Positions 11,546-19,950 of a stretch of 64,000 nucleotides of DNA are shown here, piece by piece. Origin of the DNA: Hydractinia symbiolongicarpus (taxonomy: Eukaryota > Cnidaria > Hydrozoa > Anthoathecata > Hydractiniidae); assembly GCF_029227915.1 (NCBI RefSeq), contig NC_079887.1, positions 20,333,650 to 20,397,649 on the forward strand, given 5' to 3'. Under the pieces are notes generated by a model, which had not been told where the DNA came from, ran no database searches, and saw nothing but the letters and a program-made list of their open reading frames with translations. The stretch's first letter is position 1; each line of letters starts with the position of its first letter. The translations under genes were made by a program, and so were the position numbers.

Positions 11546-11764
11546 ATGAATATGACACGCGTTTTTGAAGTTTTAAATAAAATCCAGGTTGCACTTGGTA
11601 GAAATTCATTTCTTGATTTAAACTTTAAGCCAAAGCAAGCAAAATGCTTAGAAGAAATTTTAAATGGAAGAGACGTTTTAGCTGTACTTGATATGGGAAA
11701 CGGTGAAATGGGTGAAATTCAACCTAATAACAATGATGTTAGATGCGAACATATGGGAACGTAA
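11546..11764 (+). pseudogene. RecQ-like helicase fragment (transposon-associated)
   Basis: The frame reads FKPKQAKCLEEILNGRDVLAVL, the Q-motif-to-motif-I stretch of a RecQ-like superfamily 2 helicase. The following Walker A that should end in GKS is degenerate (DMGNGE) and the ORF stops at 11764, with none of the other helicase motifs. Such RecQ-like genes are common inside repeated elements of cnidarians. It is a dead fragment. Confidence 0.6.
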
Positions 11765-11880
11765 AACTCTAATATCCCAATTATCCCCTGTGCCTCTCAG
11801 CTTCTTTCCATTCTTAACTGCTTCAACTGCTTTATCACAAAAATGTCCACCGATCAAATCCAGTAAATATGGTTTACGAG
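11705..11880 (-). pseudogene. DUF6589-type transposase fragment
   Basis: Read on the minus strand, this stretch gives KAVEAVKNGKKLRGTGDNWD followed by IRV and a His-Met segment, ending near FASNIIVIRLNF. This matches the conserved GDNWD core of DUF6589 proteins, a domain found in animal transposable elements. The fragment overlaps the 3' end of the RecQ-like scrap on the opposite strand. The family assignment is from memory of the motif. Confidence 0.5.
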
Positions 11881-12204
11881 GTGAAGATAATGTAACCCTA
11901 AATTATTCAATCTCTCCAAAAGCTAAATAAAAAAAGACACAAACATTAGAAAGTGAATTCTAGTTAATTTATTTCTGTATAGAAGATGTGAAAATTCCTA
12001 CTAAAGCAAAATATACATATATACTGTAATTTGTCAAAATAAACATTCATGGAACATACATATTGATATTTACTTCCGCCACCTTCAATCATCAACACCA
12101 TGTTTATTCTTTGTACATATGACAACTTGAGTAGTAGCATGGAATGAATTTAAGTAGGTATGACACCTTTACCCCGTCAAACCCCCGCCTCCACCCCCTC
12201 CACC

Positions 12205-12330
12205 CCCTGGCTGCTCAAGCATGTCTCAGAAGCTTTCAAGACCCTGGAAATGTGCTCGAAGGCTGTTGGACGGAAACCCTCGCTGCTCGAGCATGTCCCA
12301 GAGCATTTCAGATCCCAGGACGTGTCCCCC
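12205..12330. repeat. Imperfect tandem duplication, GC-rich
   Basis: The motif gctgctcaagcatgtctcag near 12210 is repeated about 70 bases later as gctgctcgagcatgtcccag, each followed by a similar catttcagatcccagg-like tail. ORFs on both strands here are by-products of the repeat. Confidence 0.6.
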
Positions 12331-12375
12331 TGGGGATCCTCGTGGGAGTTAGTATAAGGTATGGAGATCACCGAC

Positions 12376-12402
12376 TATCTTACAACCCGGGGTTGTAAGA
12401 TA
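12376..12402. promoter_or_regulatory. Perfect 13-bp palindrome, gene-border hairpin 1
   Basis: tatcttacaaccc at 12376-12388 pairs perfectly with 12390-12402, with one base between. It lies directly before the ATG at 12404 and is the first of the series of palindromes at gene borders of the virus-like element. Confidence 0.75.
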
Positions 12403-12403
12403 A

Positions 12404-12496
12404 ATGGAACAATGCGATGAGTGTGAACGAGTACTTGACGAATACGACAGATGTCGCTGTGGACGGAGGTTCTTAATAAGGGGTAAGCTGCTCTGA
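12404..12496 (+). CDS. Tiny Cys-rich (CxxC...CxC) ORF of the virus-like element
   Basis: 30 codons: ATG at 12404, TAA... the frame closes with TGA at 12494. The four cysteines (CDECE then CRCG) suggest a small zinc ribbon. It is flanked by the palindrome at 12376 and a weaker stem (gtagttg/caactac, 12534-12555) after it, which supports it as a separate transcription unit. Too short to assign. It may be the start of a longer, frameshifted gene. Confidence 0.35.
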   Translation: MEQCDECERVLDEYDRCRCGRRFLIRGKLL

Positions 12497-12569
12497 TGGT
12501 ACTGCTGGCAGGAGTACATCACGTATAATGGTGGTAGTTGTCATTGCGCAACTACATAGAAGGCGCTGA

Positions 12570-13208
12570 TTGAGGTTTTGTCTTCATAATAAAATTTTAT
12601 TGAATTTCGGAGATAAAACTGTTAAGTCTGAAGGCTTTTCCACCAATTCGAAACCACTAAAAATCGAAGAAGTCCAAGTCGAAAACCTTGTACTGAGCGA
12701 CTCTATCTCAGCAAACAAAGGCAAGGATGAGCGCTTCGGGATTGGCTATCAGGATCAAGACGGCAACCTAGCACCGTTATTGATACTGACCCCTGAAAAG
12801 ATACGCTCCAAGGGTGTCTCTCAATACAGTGAGGGTTCCGCGATAACTATGTCATTCGACCTGGCCAGCTATCCCGGGTGGTTGGAGAAATACGAAGATA
12901 TACTGACCAAGGTGGAGTCCTTGGAGGGGGGTTGCTTCACCAATGCCAGCGTGAAAAAAGGGCGGTACCTCAGCACCAAGTTCAAGATGTGGGATGGTAA
13001 AGTGAGAACCAACTTCCATAAGAAGAAGATACCACAAAAAAGCTGCGAGTGTAAGACCATCGTGAAACTAGCGAGTATTTATAGGCAAGGGCGCAACTAC
13101 TACGCACAGACCTACTTGGAAGAGTGTAAATATAAAGAGGTTGAGGGATACGGCACTTGCTACTTTAGTGACTCTGATGATGATGAAGAGGGTTACACCA
13201 TATTGTAA
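12570..13208 (+). CDS. Unknown protein of the virus-like element, acidic C-terminus
   Basis: An open frame of 212 codons without stops, one of the few intact genes of the element. The frame begins at a TTG and the first in-frame ATG is only at 12849, so the true start has been lost or lies upstream in another frame. Visible features are LTPEKIRSKG, a Cys pair in KSCECKT, a Tyr-rich segment (IYRQGRNYYAQTYLEECKY) and a final acidic tail (SDSDDDEEGY). Mixed alpha/beta character, no signal peptide or membrane helix. Position and length would suit a nucleic-acid-binding early protein, but no motif proves that. A 10-bp-stem hairpin follows the stop (13223-13247). Confidence 0.55.
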   Translation: MRFCLHNKILLNFGDKTVKSEGFSTNSKPLKIEEVQVENLVLSDSISANKGKDERFGIGYQDQDGNLAPLLILTPEKIRSKGVSQYSEGSAITMSFDLASYPGWLEKYEDILTKVESLEGGCFTNASVKKGRYLSTKFKMWDGKVRTNFHKKKIPQKSCECKTIVKLASIYRQGRNYYAQTYLEECKYKEVEGYGTCYFSDSDDDEEGYTIL

Positions 13209-13222
13209 GTGGCTTATCAAGG

Positions 13223-13247
13223 TTCTATGTTGTACTTCAACATAGAA
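13223..13247. terminator. Palindrome after gene end, hairpin 2
   Basis: ttctatgttg (13223-13232) pairs perfectly with caacatagaa (13238-13247) around a 5-nt loop, 15 bases after the stop at 13208 and just before the ATG at 13254. The termination role is inferred from position. Confidence 0.6.
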
Positions 13248-13253
13248 ACAAAC

Positions 13254-13532
13254 ATGAACGTTCCCGCATTGAAAAAGGAAGCGAAAGCACTACGTGTTCT
13301 TCGCTACTCAACTATGAATAGAGGCCCTCTTCTTGAGGCGATCCGCAAGGCCAAGTACAAGGACGTCTCGACACAAAGCGGCGGTCCCTATTGCGAACCA
13401 TGTACCAGGATTAGCTGGCAGAAAAATATCGAAGAATACTCGAGACAGCTCGCTGAAAGACAGCGACGTGTCGTACATGACTGTGGTCTTATCGTCGACT
13501 ATGATACTAAAGAAGTGCTCGAGATCGAGTAA
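13254..13532 (+). CDS. Small SAP-like domain protein of the virus-like element
   Basis: About 92 codons from ATG 13254. I chose this start because the frame upstream of it overlaps the hairpin at 13223-13247. Residues 1-33, NVPALKKEAKALRVLRYSTM and following, have the helix-loop-helix spacing of SAP / Rho-N-like DNA-binding domains (LKKEAKALxxxxYSxMxRxxLLEAI). A CxxC (CEPC) and a basic helix follow. Known of the family: SAP motifs bind DNA, often AT-rich. In a viral element it could package or organise the genome. This gene is intact and ends 3 bases before the palindrome at 13535-13564, which it shares with the convergent pseudogene. Confidence 0.5.
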   Translation: MNVPALKKEAKALRVLRYSTMNRGPLLEAIRKAKYKDVSTQSGGPYCEPCTRISWQKNIEEYSRQLAERQRRVVHDCGLIVDYDTKEVLEIE

Positions 13533-13534
13533 GT

Positions 13535-13564
13535 GATCTAGTATGTTGTTCAACACACTAGATC
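13535..13564. terminator. Palindrome between convergent genes, hairpin 3
   Basis: gatctagtatgttg (13535-13548) pairs with 13551-13564 with one mismatch. It lies between the + gene ending 13532 and the - gene ending 13587. Confidence 0.65.
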
Positions 13565-13586
13565 TATGAGTAACCTGGTGGTTCCT

Positions 13587-13870
13587 CTAAGTAGCGCTGA
13601 CATACTGCGTAGATTGAAGTTTTTTGAGCAGTTCATCCTTCGCCTCCTCACGCCCTTTCGCGACAAGCTGCTATCTCTCCCGTTCATTGATAGAATCCAC
13701 GAATTTGCGTGTTCGTTGTCGGGCTTGCTCTTTCAACACCAGGTATTTTTGCTTCTCCTGCATGATTAGGCTGAACTCGTAGTCGCTAATGACTCTATTC
13801 TCCACAGCTCTGCTAATAAGGTCAACGATAGAGTTGAGCTAGGTCTCTGCCAGTAATCTGATGCTCTCAT
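13587..13870 (-). pseudogene. Coiled-coil protein of the virus-like element, two in-frame stops
   Basis: One minus-strand frame reads through from about 13870 to a TAG at 13587-13589 with two internal TAGs at 13839-13841 and 13671-13673. Between them the frame is rich in charged helix: LISRAVENRVISDYEFSLIM, EKQKYLVLKEQARQRTR and AKGREEAKDELLKKLQ. No ATG is in frame near the 5' end, which overlaps the end of the upstream membrane-protein gene. The composition suggests a helical structural or scaffold protein. Similar helical ORFs recur in cnidarian and fish repeat elements, but I know of no function. The plus-strand ORF at 13566-13769 is its shadow. Confidence 0.55.
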
Positions 13871-14232
13871 GCCTTTTTGCTCTTAGCACCTAGCCTTTTC
13901 CCGGCGTTCCGCAGACCCGCTTGTCCCAGAGCCACAGCAATGGTTATACCACCCATGGCTATGCACAGAAGAGCTCCCAGACCAGAAGCCAATGCCCCTA
14001 TTCCAACACCAGATGTGATGACGTTGATACTCAATAACCCGTGGTCGCAGACCCTCACCCAGGTCCCATGCATCTTGAACTTATTAGCGAGCTTGTCCCG
14101 CTCTTTAATCTCGGCTCACAAGTATTGTTCCACTTCTTCTATTTTGCCGAGTCTGTAGACTTGTGAAGTATCCTCCGGGTCCTCCGGAGGTGCAGAAGGT
14201 AAAGGCGGGTAAAGCTTAGTAATGTCGGTCAT
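13867..14232 (-). pseudogene. Membrane protein with proline-rich YPPL/PSAP N-terminus, in-frame TGA
   Basis: ATG at 14230-14232, end TGA near 13867, one internal TGA at 14116-14118 after 38 codons. The N-terminal part holds LYPPLPSAPPEDPED, followed by a helical charged linker. After the stop, the same frame continues into two hydrophobic helices (SVGIGALASGLGALLCIAMG-like and ITIAVALGQAG) and a basic tail (KRLGAKSKK). PSAP and YPxL are known late-domain motifs recruiting TSG101 and ALIX of the ESCRT machinery in enveloped animal viruses. Their use here is an inference. The gene overlaps the coiled-coil pseudogene downstream by a few bases. Confidence 0.5.
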
Positions 14233-14234
14233 AT

Positions 14235-15167
14235 TTATTCTATAAGCAAGTGCATCGTTATTCCCACGAAAGGGTTCTTTTCGTCTTGAGACTCGTTCAT
14301 GAGCATGAACTCTAACCTGTCTGTTGAACCTTTAAGGGGGAGTTATACAGGAGTGTCGAAACTCCGTGTTACCATATCCCCCCAAGCGTTTAGCTCTTTG
14401 ATAGGAAGCAGGGCTAGTATATTGGATTTTTCACCATTTAAAAGAGAATAATCCGGATCCATCTGGGAGCATACGAGTCTCGTTGGTGAACGTCAGTCTT
14501 GTAGATGCTGTCGTAATCACCCGCGGTAAATATTACAATATTATCAAAGGCCCGTCCCATAATGTCCTGCAGTGGTTGATCGATTATCACACTGTACCCC
14601 TTCTTAACCCTAAGCCTACAGACTCTTTTCCTGAGTACGAAGAGCTTGATCCTCCCTCCCACTTGACTGTTGACTATGACCGCGAGATCCTCGATTCTAT
14701 ACGAACCCAGCGCAATCGAGATGAGGACTTCCAAATCCCCGACTTCCGTCGACTTAGACCCCCAGTATGGATGTTGATCTCGCTCTTAGTGAAGAGGTTC
14801 ACCCACCTAGGGCGGATACTGATCGATTTTAGAGCGATCATCGTGTTCTCCCCTAGATGAAGGTCGAATATTGTAGATTTCCCGACATCTGTAATATGCA
14901 GTTGCTTCATGTTTCTTTAAGAAAAGATGAGCATATGGGAGATATCTCGAAAGACTCAAGGGAGATGATCTCTCAACGCAAGACATCGTTATTGACGCGA
15001 AGGGATCCTCGTTCACGGTAAAATTTCCTAACATCTTCGTCGACTACAAACTCCACTCCGGTGCGGTGTTGAATACCTGACAAAGCCACCCTTTCAGTAT
15101 TTGGTCCACTCAGCTCAATTTTGCTACCTACTGCGCAACATCCGCTTGTGGTATTTCCATGCAGCAT
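14235..15167 (-). pseudogene. Minor-capsid/fibre-like gene of the virus-like element, several frameshifts
   Basis: Read on the minus strand, coding quality jumps between frames at least four times between the ATG at 15167 and the TAA at 14235-14237. Recognisable pieces in order: a start piece near 15167-14980, KQLHITDVGKSTIFDLHLGE near 14905-14850, GSYRIEDLAVIVNSQ near 14705-14660, PLQDIMGRAFDNIV near 14570 and NILALLPIKELNAWGDMV near 14425-14370. The order (short beta segments, a GSYRIEDL element and an LLPI-type end) fits the beta-rich minor-capsid or fibre-like protein that accompanies the capsid gene in Polinton-related elements. It could also be two adjacent genes (15167-14910 and 14910-14235). 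The plus ORF at 14483-14860 is a shadow. Confidence 0.45.
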
Positions 15168-16007
15168 CTGACCGCCTCTTTGCCTCTAGTTCGTGCCTTC
15201 TACCTCTTTCACGTCTACTTCCAGATACGCAAAATTCTAGCGGAGCTCGACATTTCTCTACCGGGTTCCGATAGGTTCCGCCGTCTCAACAACCCTTTCA
15301 ACATGCAAAAATTTCTGCAATTAGCACGTGCATTCGGGGTAAGTACCACCGAGAGCGAGTGGAGGAATGAAACCCTCTTCAGTAGCTGGCAAGCTATCCG
15401 CAAAGACTACCCCGGCAGCGGCTCGAGCTATTTCGATGAAGATTCATGGAGTCGATGGATTCTCGAAACCTCTCAAGGTCTCACGCGTATAGGTATAGAG
15501 AAACTTTCCCAAAGCGTAAGATTTTACGCTTACCTGATACTTCAGAGCCAATCTAACGCGAGGTCCAACATCATAGGCAATCAAGGTAGTTCGATCGATG
15601 CGCAACGTCTCCACTTGACGACTTTTGAGGATCTGATCCTTCGGCCTAGTGACACGGGTGAGGAAATAAGGCGATTCCAAAATGTGCTCAAGTATGCAAG
15701 ATCTAAAGTCGATTTTAGTATAGCTCACGGTGTCTACATGATCCCGAGTGATATGAGCCTTCATATAGGGAATGTTGTGAATTTCACGAACAAGATACTC
15801 ATCAGCAAGGAGTACTTATCAATTGGTGTTAACCCGCAGATTAACGCTGCCAGACCACAGAGTTCCAAACATCAATTACCAAGTCATAAAATAGGTGGTT
15901 TTGGTAAGACCACCCAGATCAGGTCTGTGGATGTCCACGATGATACCAAGGCCGCGCTGGTTACGGTAGAGGTAGGACTGATCCTCGCGTATGTTTGGCT
16001 GAAGTAA
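15159..16007 (+). CDS. Unknown intact protein of the virus-like element with C-terminal membrane anchor
   Basis: 282 open codons. The ATG at 15159 overlaps the divergent minus gene by 9 bases, and an internal ATG lies at 15303. I keep the longer form because RKILAELDISLPGSDRFRR looks like conserved coding sequence. The protein is mainly helical with few charged clusters. Landmarks are SRWILETSQGLTRIGIEKLS, FYAYLILQSQSNARSNIIGN and GVYMIPSDMSLHIGNVVNFT. The last helix, VTVEVGLILAYVWL, is a single C-terminal anchor. This tail-anchored layout suggests an inner-membrane or penton-base-associated virion protein. That is a guess from position, and I know no named family. It is followed at once by the palindrome at 16007-16036. 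Confidence 0.6.
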   Translation: MQHLTASLPLVRAFYLFHVYFQIRKILAELDISLPGSDRFRRLNNPFNMQKFLQLARAFGVSTTESEWRNETLFSSWQAIRKDYPGSGSSYFDEDSWSRWILETSQGLTRIGIEKLSQSVRFYAYLILQSQSNARSNIIGNQGSSIDAQRLHLTTFEDLILRPSDTGEEIRRFQNVLKYARSKVDFSIAHGVYMIPSDMSLHIGNVVNFTNKILISKEYLSIGVNPQINAARPQSSKHQLPSHKIGGFGKTTQIRSVDVHDDTKAALVTVEVGLILAYVWLK

Positions 16008-16036
16008 GTTTAATCTGTTGATCAACAAATTAAACT
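16007..16036. terminator. Palindrome between convergent genes, hairpin 4
   Basis: agtttaatctgttga (16007-16021) is followed without spacer by its reverse complement (16022-16036) with one mismatch. It starts on the last base of the + stop codon and ends 2 bases before the end of the convergent - gene (16038). Confidence 0.7.
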
Positions 16037-16037
16037 C

Positions 16038-17323
16038 TTATCGATTCCTGCCACTCCTCCTGTTACCCACATACGCAACAACAATACCCACAGCAGCAGC
16101 CATGGCCATGTACAAATGCTTTGCCGCGAATTCAACAGCTCTCGCAGCCACCCTGAAAAAGAACGAGACCACGCTGCCAATGAAACCCGGTAACGCAGCA
16201 CCTGCTTTGCCTGCTAGGTACTTCAAAAATCTCCCGAGTTTTTCAAGCTGTTTCCGTACAAAACTTTTCCCACCTGTATTCCTCCGGCAGCACCTCCACC
16301 TCCAGTGACGGCGAGCACGATGGTAGAGGCCAGCAAGCCAACAGCGGAAATAACGCTGGCGATAGTCAGGTCCTGCTCCCGGAAAAGGGTTTTAAGCTTT
16401 TTAAGCAAGGTTTTATCGTCTCCAGCAATCTTCATCAACTCGGACTTAATAGACGTCAGTTGCTTAAAAACCTCAGAGGGAAGTAGACCGTGCCTACCCA
16501 GTTCATCCTTCTTATCTTCCTTCAATTTTTTCAATTCCTTCTTAAGATCATCAATATCCTGAAGCCTTCGCACCCCGGCCTTCTGCTTCTTAAGTTCTTT
16601 CAACCTACCTTCTTTCGTATTTATCTCGCTATCATATTGTACATGTTTATCCTTCGCCTTCTTAATATTCTTCCGCAAGTTTTCAATTTCGAACTTTAAA
16701 TTTCTCATATCAGGGACCTCGATCTCATCGTCGATGCCCGCGAACGAAGTATCTATATAACCCTTTACGTCACGAGCAAAATTTTGAATGCTATCAATTG
16801 TTTGCATTTTAGTCGTCTCGCCCGAAGCCTTCACCTCATCCTTATTCAATATAATAACATCAGCCTCTACCACGAGGTTCTGGCCCTGTGTAGAGACATA
16901 TTCGGTAAAGCCCATATCTTGAATATCTTGAGCGGTAAGGTCCTTTTTTAGTGTACTTAATGGCAGGAACCCATACCCTTTTTCCCCTTCGTAAGTCTTA
17001 TATCTTTGAAAAAAATGTGTTTCCCTTCAAGCTTGAAGTTACCATTGATTACATTTATATCTATCCGGGTTTTATCCAGGGATCCCATGCTCCACTCAAA
17101 TGCGAATAAAAAGCATCTATCTCTTCTTCTAATACAGATTTCATCATTCCATCACGTGAATCTCCTTGCTGCTCTTCCTCCTGCTGAGCCTCGGTGCCTG
17201 ACCCCTGCTCAGCCTCGGGGGCGTTAGAATATCACTAGGGACGTTAACGGGTCCTAGATCATCCATCTGAATGTTCTCCTCTGGCGTAAAGTCTTCGTTA
17301 TTGTATCCTGGATTATCAGACAT
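16038..17323 (-). pseudogene. Large coiled-coil membrane protein of the virus-like element, frameshifted
   Basis: ATG at 17321-17323. The frame changes at least three times: an acidic Gln/Glu-rich N-terminus around 17300-17100, a beta-like piece near 17080-16960, a 230-codon open part 16915-16223 and a last part 16226-16038. The open part has a long heptad-like coiled coil (NLRKNIKKAKDKHVQYDSEI, RRLQDIDDLKKELKKLKEDK) and then a glycine-rich membrane helix (ASVISAVGLLASTIVLAVTG). The last piece adds two more hydrophobic helices. It could be a virion membrane or fusion-like stalk protein. That rests on topology only. The start is divergent from the capsid gene at 17355, so the 31 bases between should contain both promoters. 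Confidence 0.5.
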
Positions 17324-17354
17324 TTATTCAACCCTCATAACTCTACTAATAAAC
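17324..17354. promoter_or_regulatory. Divergent intergenic region, likely two promoters
   Basis: Only 31 bases separate the ATG of the minus coiled-coil gene (17323) from the ATG of the capsid gene (17355). The stretch is AT-rich. The promoter role is inferred from the divergent layout. Confidence 0.35.
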
Positions 17355-18413
17355 ATGTACGGAACCAAGCTTAATCCTCACAAGGAATTAAAGACAATGC
17401 TTTTCCCAGGCTCTCTCAAACTCCTCTTTTACCTGGAGCTTACTGGCACCAACACCAAGCGCACCATCGTCAGTAACATAGGCAAGGCCCTGGTGCAGAA
17501 TCTTCGCATAAACCTGAACGGCCACGAAGTGCAAAACATCAGTGATTTCAATATACTCGCAGTATATAGGGACTTGTGGCTGCCCAAGCTTCACCGAGAG
17601 AACAATCTAAATCTTGAGGGCATCAACCCTAATGACGGCACCATCAGGGCTCTCCAAGTCAAAGCTAACGACCATGTAGGCAATGATGAAGAAAAAGCGA
17701 TCGTGGCGATGTAGGGCAACACTTTTGCTATCCCTCTCGGTAAATTTTTTGAACTCACTAGACACTTGCTATTCTATCAAGCAGGGCTATATGACAGGTT
17801 ACAGTTTGTCATACATTTTGCACCCTATGACCAAGTCATCAAAGATGCTGGTACGGCTGCTTCAGGTTCTACCGCAGCTAAACCAGCTGATGCTGCTTAC
17901 AAGATCTCCAACATTTGCTTGGAATTTGATAAAGTGACAAACGAGGGGCTTGGCAGTGCTATGATGTCACGATACTCGAGACTCGCCCTGCCCTACGAAC
18001 GGGTACTCTGCAGCAAAGTTGTGATGATGAAAAAAGCCGACACCTCCTATAACTTGCAAATCGATACACCGGCAAAAAGCCTAAAGGGTATACTCCTGTT
18101 GTTCGTAGATCCTGGGAAAGTGAAGGCTTACTCTGGCGCTAATGAAGTCTTCTACAAACCCAAGATCGAAAAAATCGCGATCACTGTCGAGGGCCTAACG
18201 AACTCTGTTCCCATGCCATGTTACCGAAAGATCATCTGGAACAAGTCTTTGAACTCTTTTGGGATGCACATAGCAAAGTGACGATCGGCCAGTTTGCAAC
18301 GGAAAGATATGCGTTGTTCATCGACTTCCGTGCTTTGTGTACTTGTTCCAAGACGCTCAGCTGAACATTCTGGATGGCAGGTGGCATTCCACGGAGTACT
18401 AGAATAAAGATGG
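17355..18413 (+). pseudogene. Double-jelly-roll-type major capsid protein gene, broken
   Basis: ATG at 17355 (the longer ORF start at 17271 lies in the divergent gene). One frame runs to 18281 with an internal TAG at 17712-17714. Coding continues in the next frame from about 18282 (GQFATERYALFIDFRAL) to about 18350 and breaks again. Beta-strand-rich sequence with landmarks typical of Polinton-group capsids: RTIVSNIGKALVQNLRINLN, YRDLWLPK, IPLGKFFELTRHLLFYQAGL, YKISNICLEFDKV and a final KIEKIAITVEGLTNSV. The protein would form the capsomers of an icosahedral shell. The remaining length, about 340 residues, is shorter than usual Polinton capsid proteins of 500-600 residues, so parts may be deleted. 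The assignment is by motif pattern and gene context. Confidence 0.6.
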
Positions 18414-18748
18414 CAACAATCGGTGTTATGGTGGCTGGTGCAGCGATTAACGCGTTGGCATTTAGCGGGTCTAATTTCCTCTTCAGTAAACTCGGTGGGC
18501 ATAGTGAAGAGGAGCGGAAAAGGCATGACAAAGCTATTGAACAATTACAAGCAGCTCAAGCACAGTGGGTACGTGACAGACAGGGCAAAATCGATTGGTA
18601 TAACAAGCAACGAGAGCTTAAGCGTCAAGCAGGCGAAAGCTTGAAAGAGCTTGAGGAAGGCATGCGAGAGTACTATATCGCGACGATCGAAAAAGCTCCG
18701 AAACTCTCCGACTTTTACACACCTTCCAAACAACAACAAGATGGCTAG
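18374..18748 (+). CDS. Small membrane-anchored coiled-coil protein of the virus-like element
   Basis: 124 residues, ATG at 18374, intact. Residues 12-40 form a hydrophobic, glycine-containing helix (MATIGVMVAGAAINALAFSG). The rest is a long charged helix with HDKAIEQLQAAQAQWVRDRQ and KELEEGMREYYIATIEKAP, ending in a Gln-rich tail. Small proteins of this layout recur next to capsid and integrase genes in cnidarian and fish repeat elements. I know no biochemical function. It overlaps the decayed 3' end of the capsid gene and precedes another tiny membrane ORF, all on the + strand in tandem. Confidence 0.55.
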   Translation: MAGGIPRSTRIKMATIGVMVAGAAINALAFSGSNFLFSKLGGHSEEERKRHDKAIEQLQAAQAQWVRDRQGKIDWYNKQRELKRQAGESLKELEEGMREYYIATIEKAPKLSDFYTPSKQQQDG

Positions 18749-18878
18749 CTGACTTTCATTCTTGGCTCCTTGGCACTTCTAGGTTTTGCAGTGTACAAAT
18801 TCGCCCACCAGCAACGCGGAACATAGTTCCGGCTCTGCAGAAGCTGGGCCTGATGGCAACGACGCGCAAGTATTTTGA
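18741..18878 (+). pseudogene. Tiny single-pass membrane ORF, frameshifted
   Basis: After ATG GCT the frame shifts. The shifted frame reads LTFILGSLALLGFAVYKFAH and QQRGT to a TAG, and a further shift gives SSGSAEAGPDGNDAQVF to the TGA at 18876-18878. This is one membrane helix plus a short soluble tail, about 50 residues if whole, wedged 12 bases before the integrase start. Confidence 0.35.
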
Positions 18879-18890
18879 CAAGTAATAAAC

Positions 18891-19881
18891 ATGTCAAAAG
18901 CACATATCGTTACGGCTGAAGAAGCTGAAAAGTTAAGCCAAATCTGCTACTCTCCAACCAATCTCTGTACTGGGCGCAAGGCGATCAAATTACTCGCTGT
19001 TAGTTACCTTTCTAGTTACTCACTGGCTCTCTCGTCAACTGCTCTGGCTCCGACATATTCGAGGGCCCAAGCGCATCAATTATCCACATTTCACTATTAC
19101 AAAACCGAATGAAATGCATCACTTCGACTTGCTCTATATGCCTCACGACAAGCTGTATGGTAGCACGTACAAATATGTTCTCACAGGCATCGATGTAGCC
19201 TCCAGATACAAGGTAGCGAGACCTTTGCGTACCAAAAAAGCCAGCGAAGTCGCCGACATGCTCAAGGACATTTACAAAGCGGGACCTTTACGATATCCGA
19301 GGGTTTTTCAGTGTGACAACGGCTCCGAGTTCAAGTCTAACGTGAGCAAGCTTCTGGAAAGCAAAGGGGTCGAGATAAAGCGTGTAACTACCAAATACCA
19401 CCACACATTCACGGTGTTCGTGGAAAGCTACAACAAGGTGCTCGCGGAGAGACTGTTCAAACCTCAAGATGCGCAAGAGTTGGTCACCACTGACGAGCAA
19501 AGTAGTACATGGGTCAAACACTTGTATACTATTGTCAAAAGTTTGAACAACACCAAAACCGCGATGATCGGCATGAAACCTTCGAAGGCCATCAAGCTAG
19601 ATAAAGTCCTACTTATGAAAAGCGAAGAATATCCCGAGGAAAAGCCGTTACCTGACGACGGCCTCTATTTGTACCTCCTGCAACCTGGAGAAGAGCATGG
19701 TGATCAAAAAAGACTTGACGCTTGGTGGAGCAAGAAAACGTATAGACTGGACCATATCGTGACAAGTACGAGATTGTTATACTATTTGGCAGATGGGCCT
19801 GATCGAAGCTTTGTGGCGGAGGAGTTGATGCTAGTACCCGAGGGTGTTGAAGTACCTCCGGAGCATGTAAAACAATGGTAA
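18891..19881 (+). pseudogene. rve-type DD35E integrase of the virus-like element, N-terminal frameshift
   Basis: Retroviral-type integrase that would insert the element into host DNA. The ATG at 18891 opens an N-terminal piece in frame 0. The main body is in frame 1 and extends upstream of the ATG at 19114 (coding-like sequence from about 19010), so one frameshift near 19000 separates them. The catalytic triad is intact: D in HHFDLLYMP, D in QCDNGSEF and E in FVESYN, with exactly 35 residues between the second D and E. The C-terminal third has a chromodomain-like position but no clear chromodomain. The end at 19881 is followed by the palindrome at 19897-19932. Integrases of this type are shared by Polintons, some Ginger transposons and retroelements. 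The capsid gene next door favours the first. Confidence 0.75.
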
Positions 19882-19896
19882 AGTTGTTGTTTTTGT

Positions 19897-19932
19897 GGTA
19901 GTTAACGTGAACCACAGGTTCACGTTAATACC
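19897..19932. terminator. Palindrome between convergent genes, hairpin 5
   Basis: ttaacgtgaacc (19902-19913) pairs perfectly with ggttcacgttaa (19917-19928) around a 3-nt loop. Outer bases ggta/tacc extend the stem beyond a one-base bulge. It lies between the integrase end (19881) and the convergent gene end (19951). Confidence 0.75.
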
Positions 19933-19950
19933 TACCCGAGCAACATCCCT

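Noticed and set aside
12144-12398. ORFs on both strands in GC-rich sequence
   Set aside because: They overlap an imperfect tandem duplication and have no recognisable domain.
13566-13769. Plus-strand ORF of 67 codons
   Set aside because: Antisense shadow of the minus-strand coiled-coil pseudogene, which explains the sequence better.
14483-14860. Plus-strand ORF of 125 codons
   Set aside because: The minus strand carries the minor-capsid/fibre-like sequence in several frames. The plus frame shows no domain.
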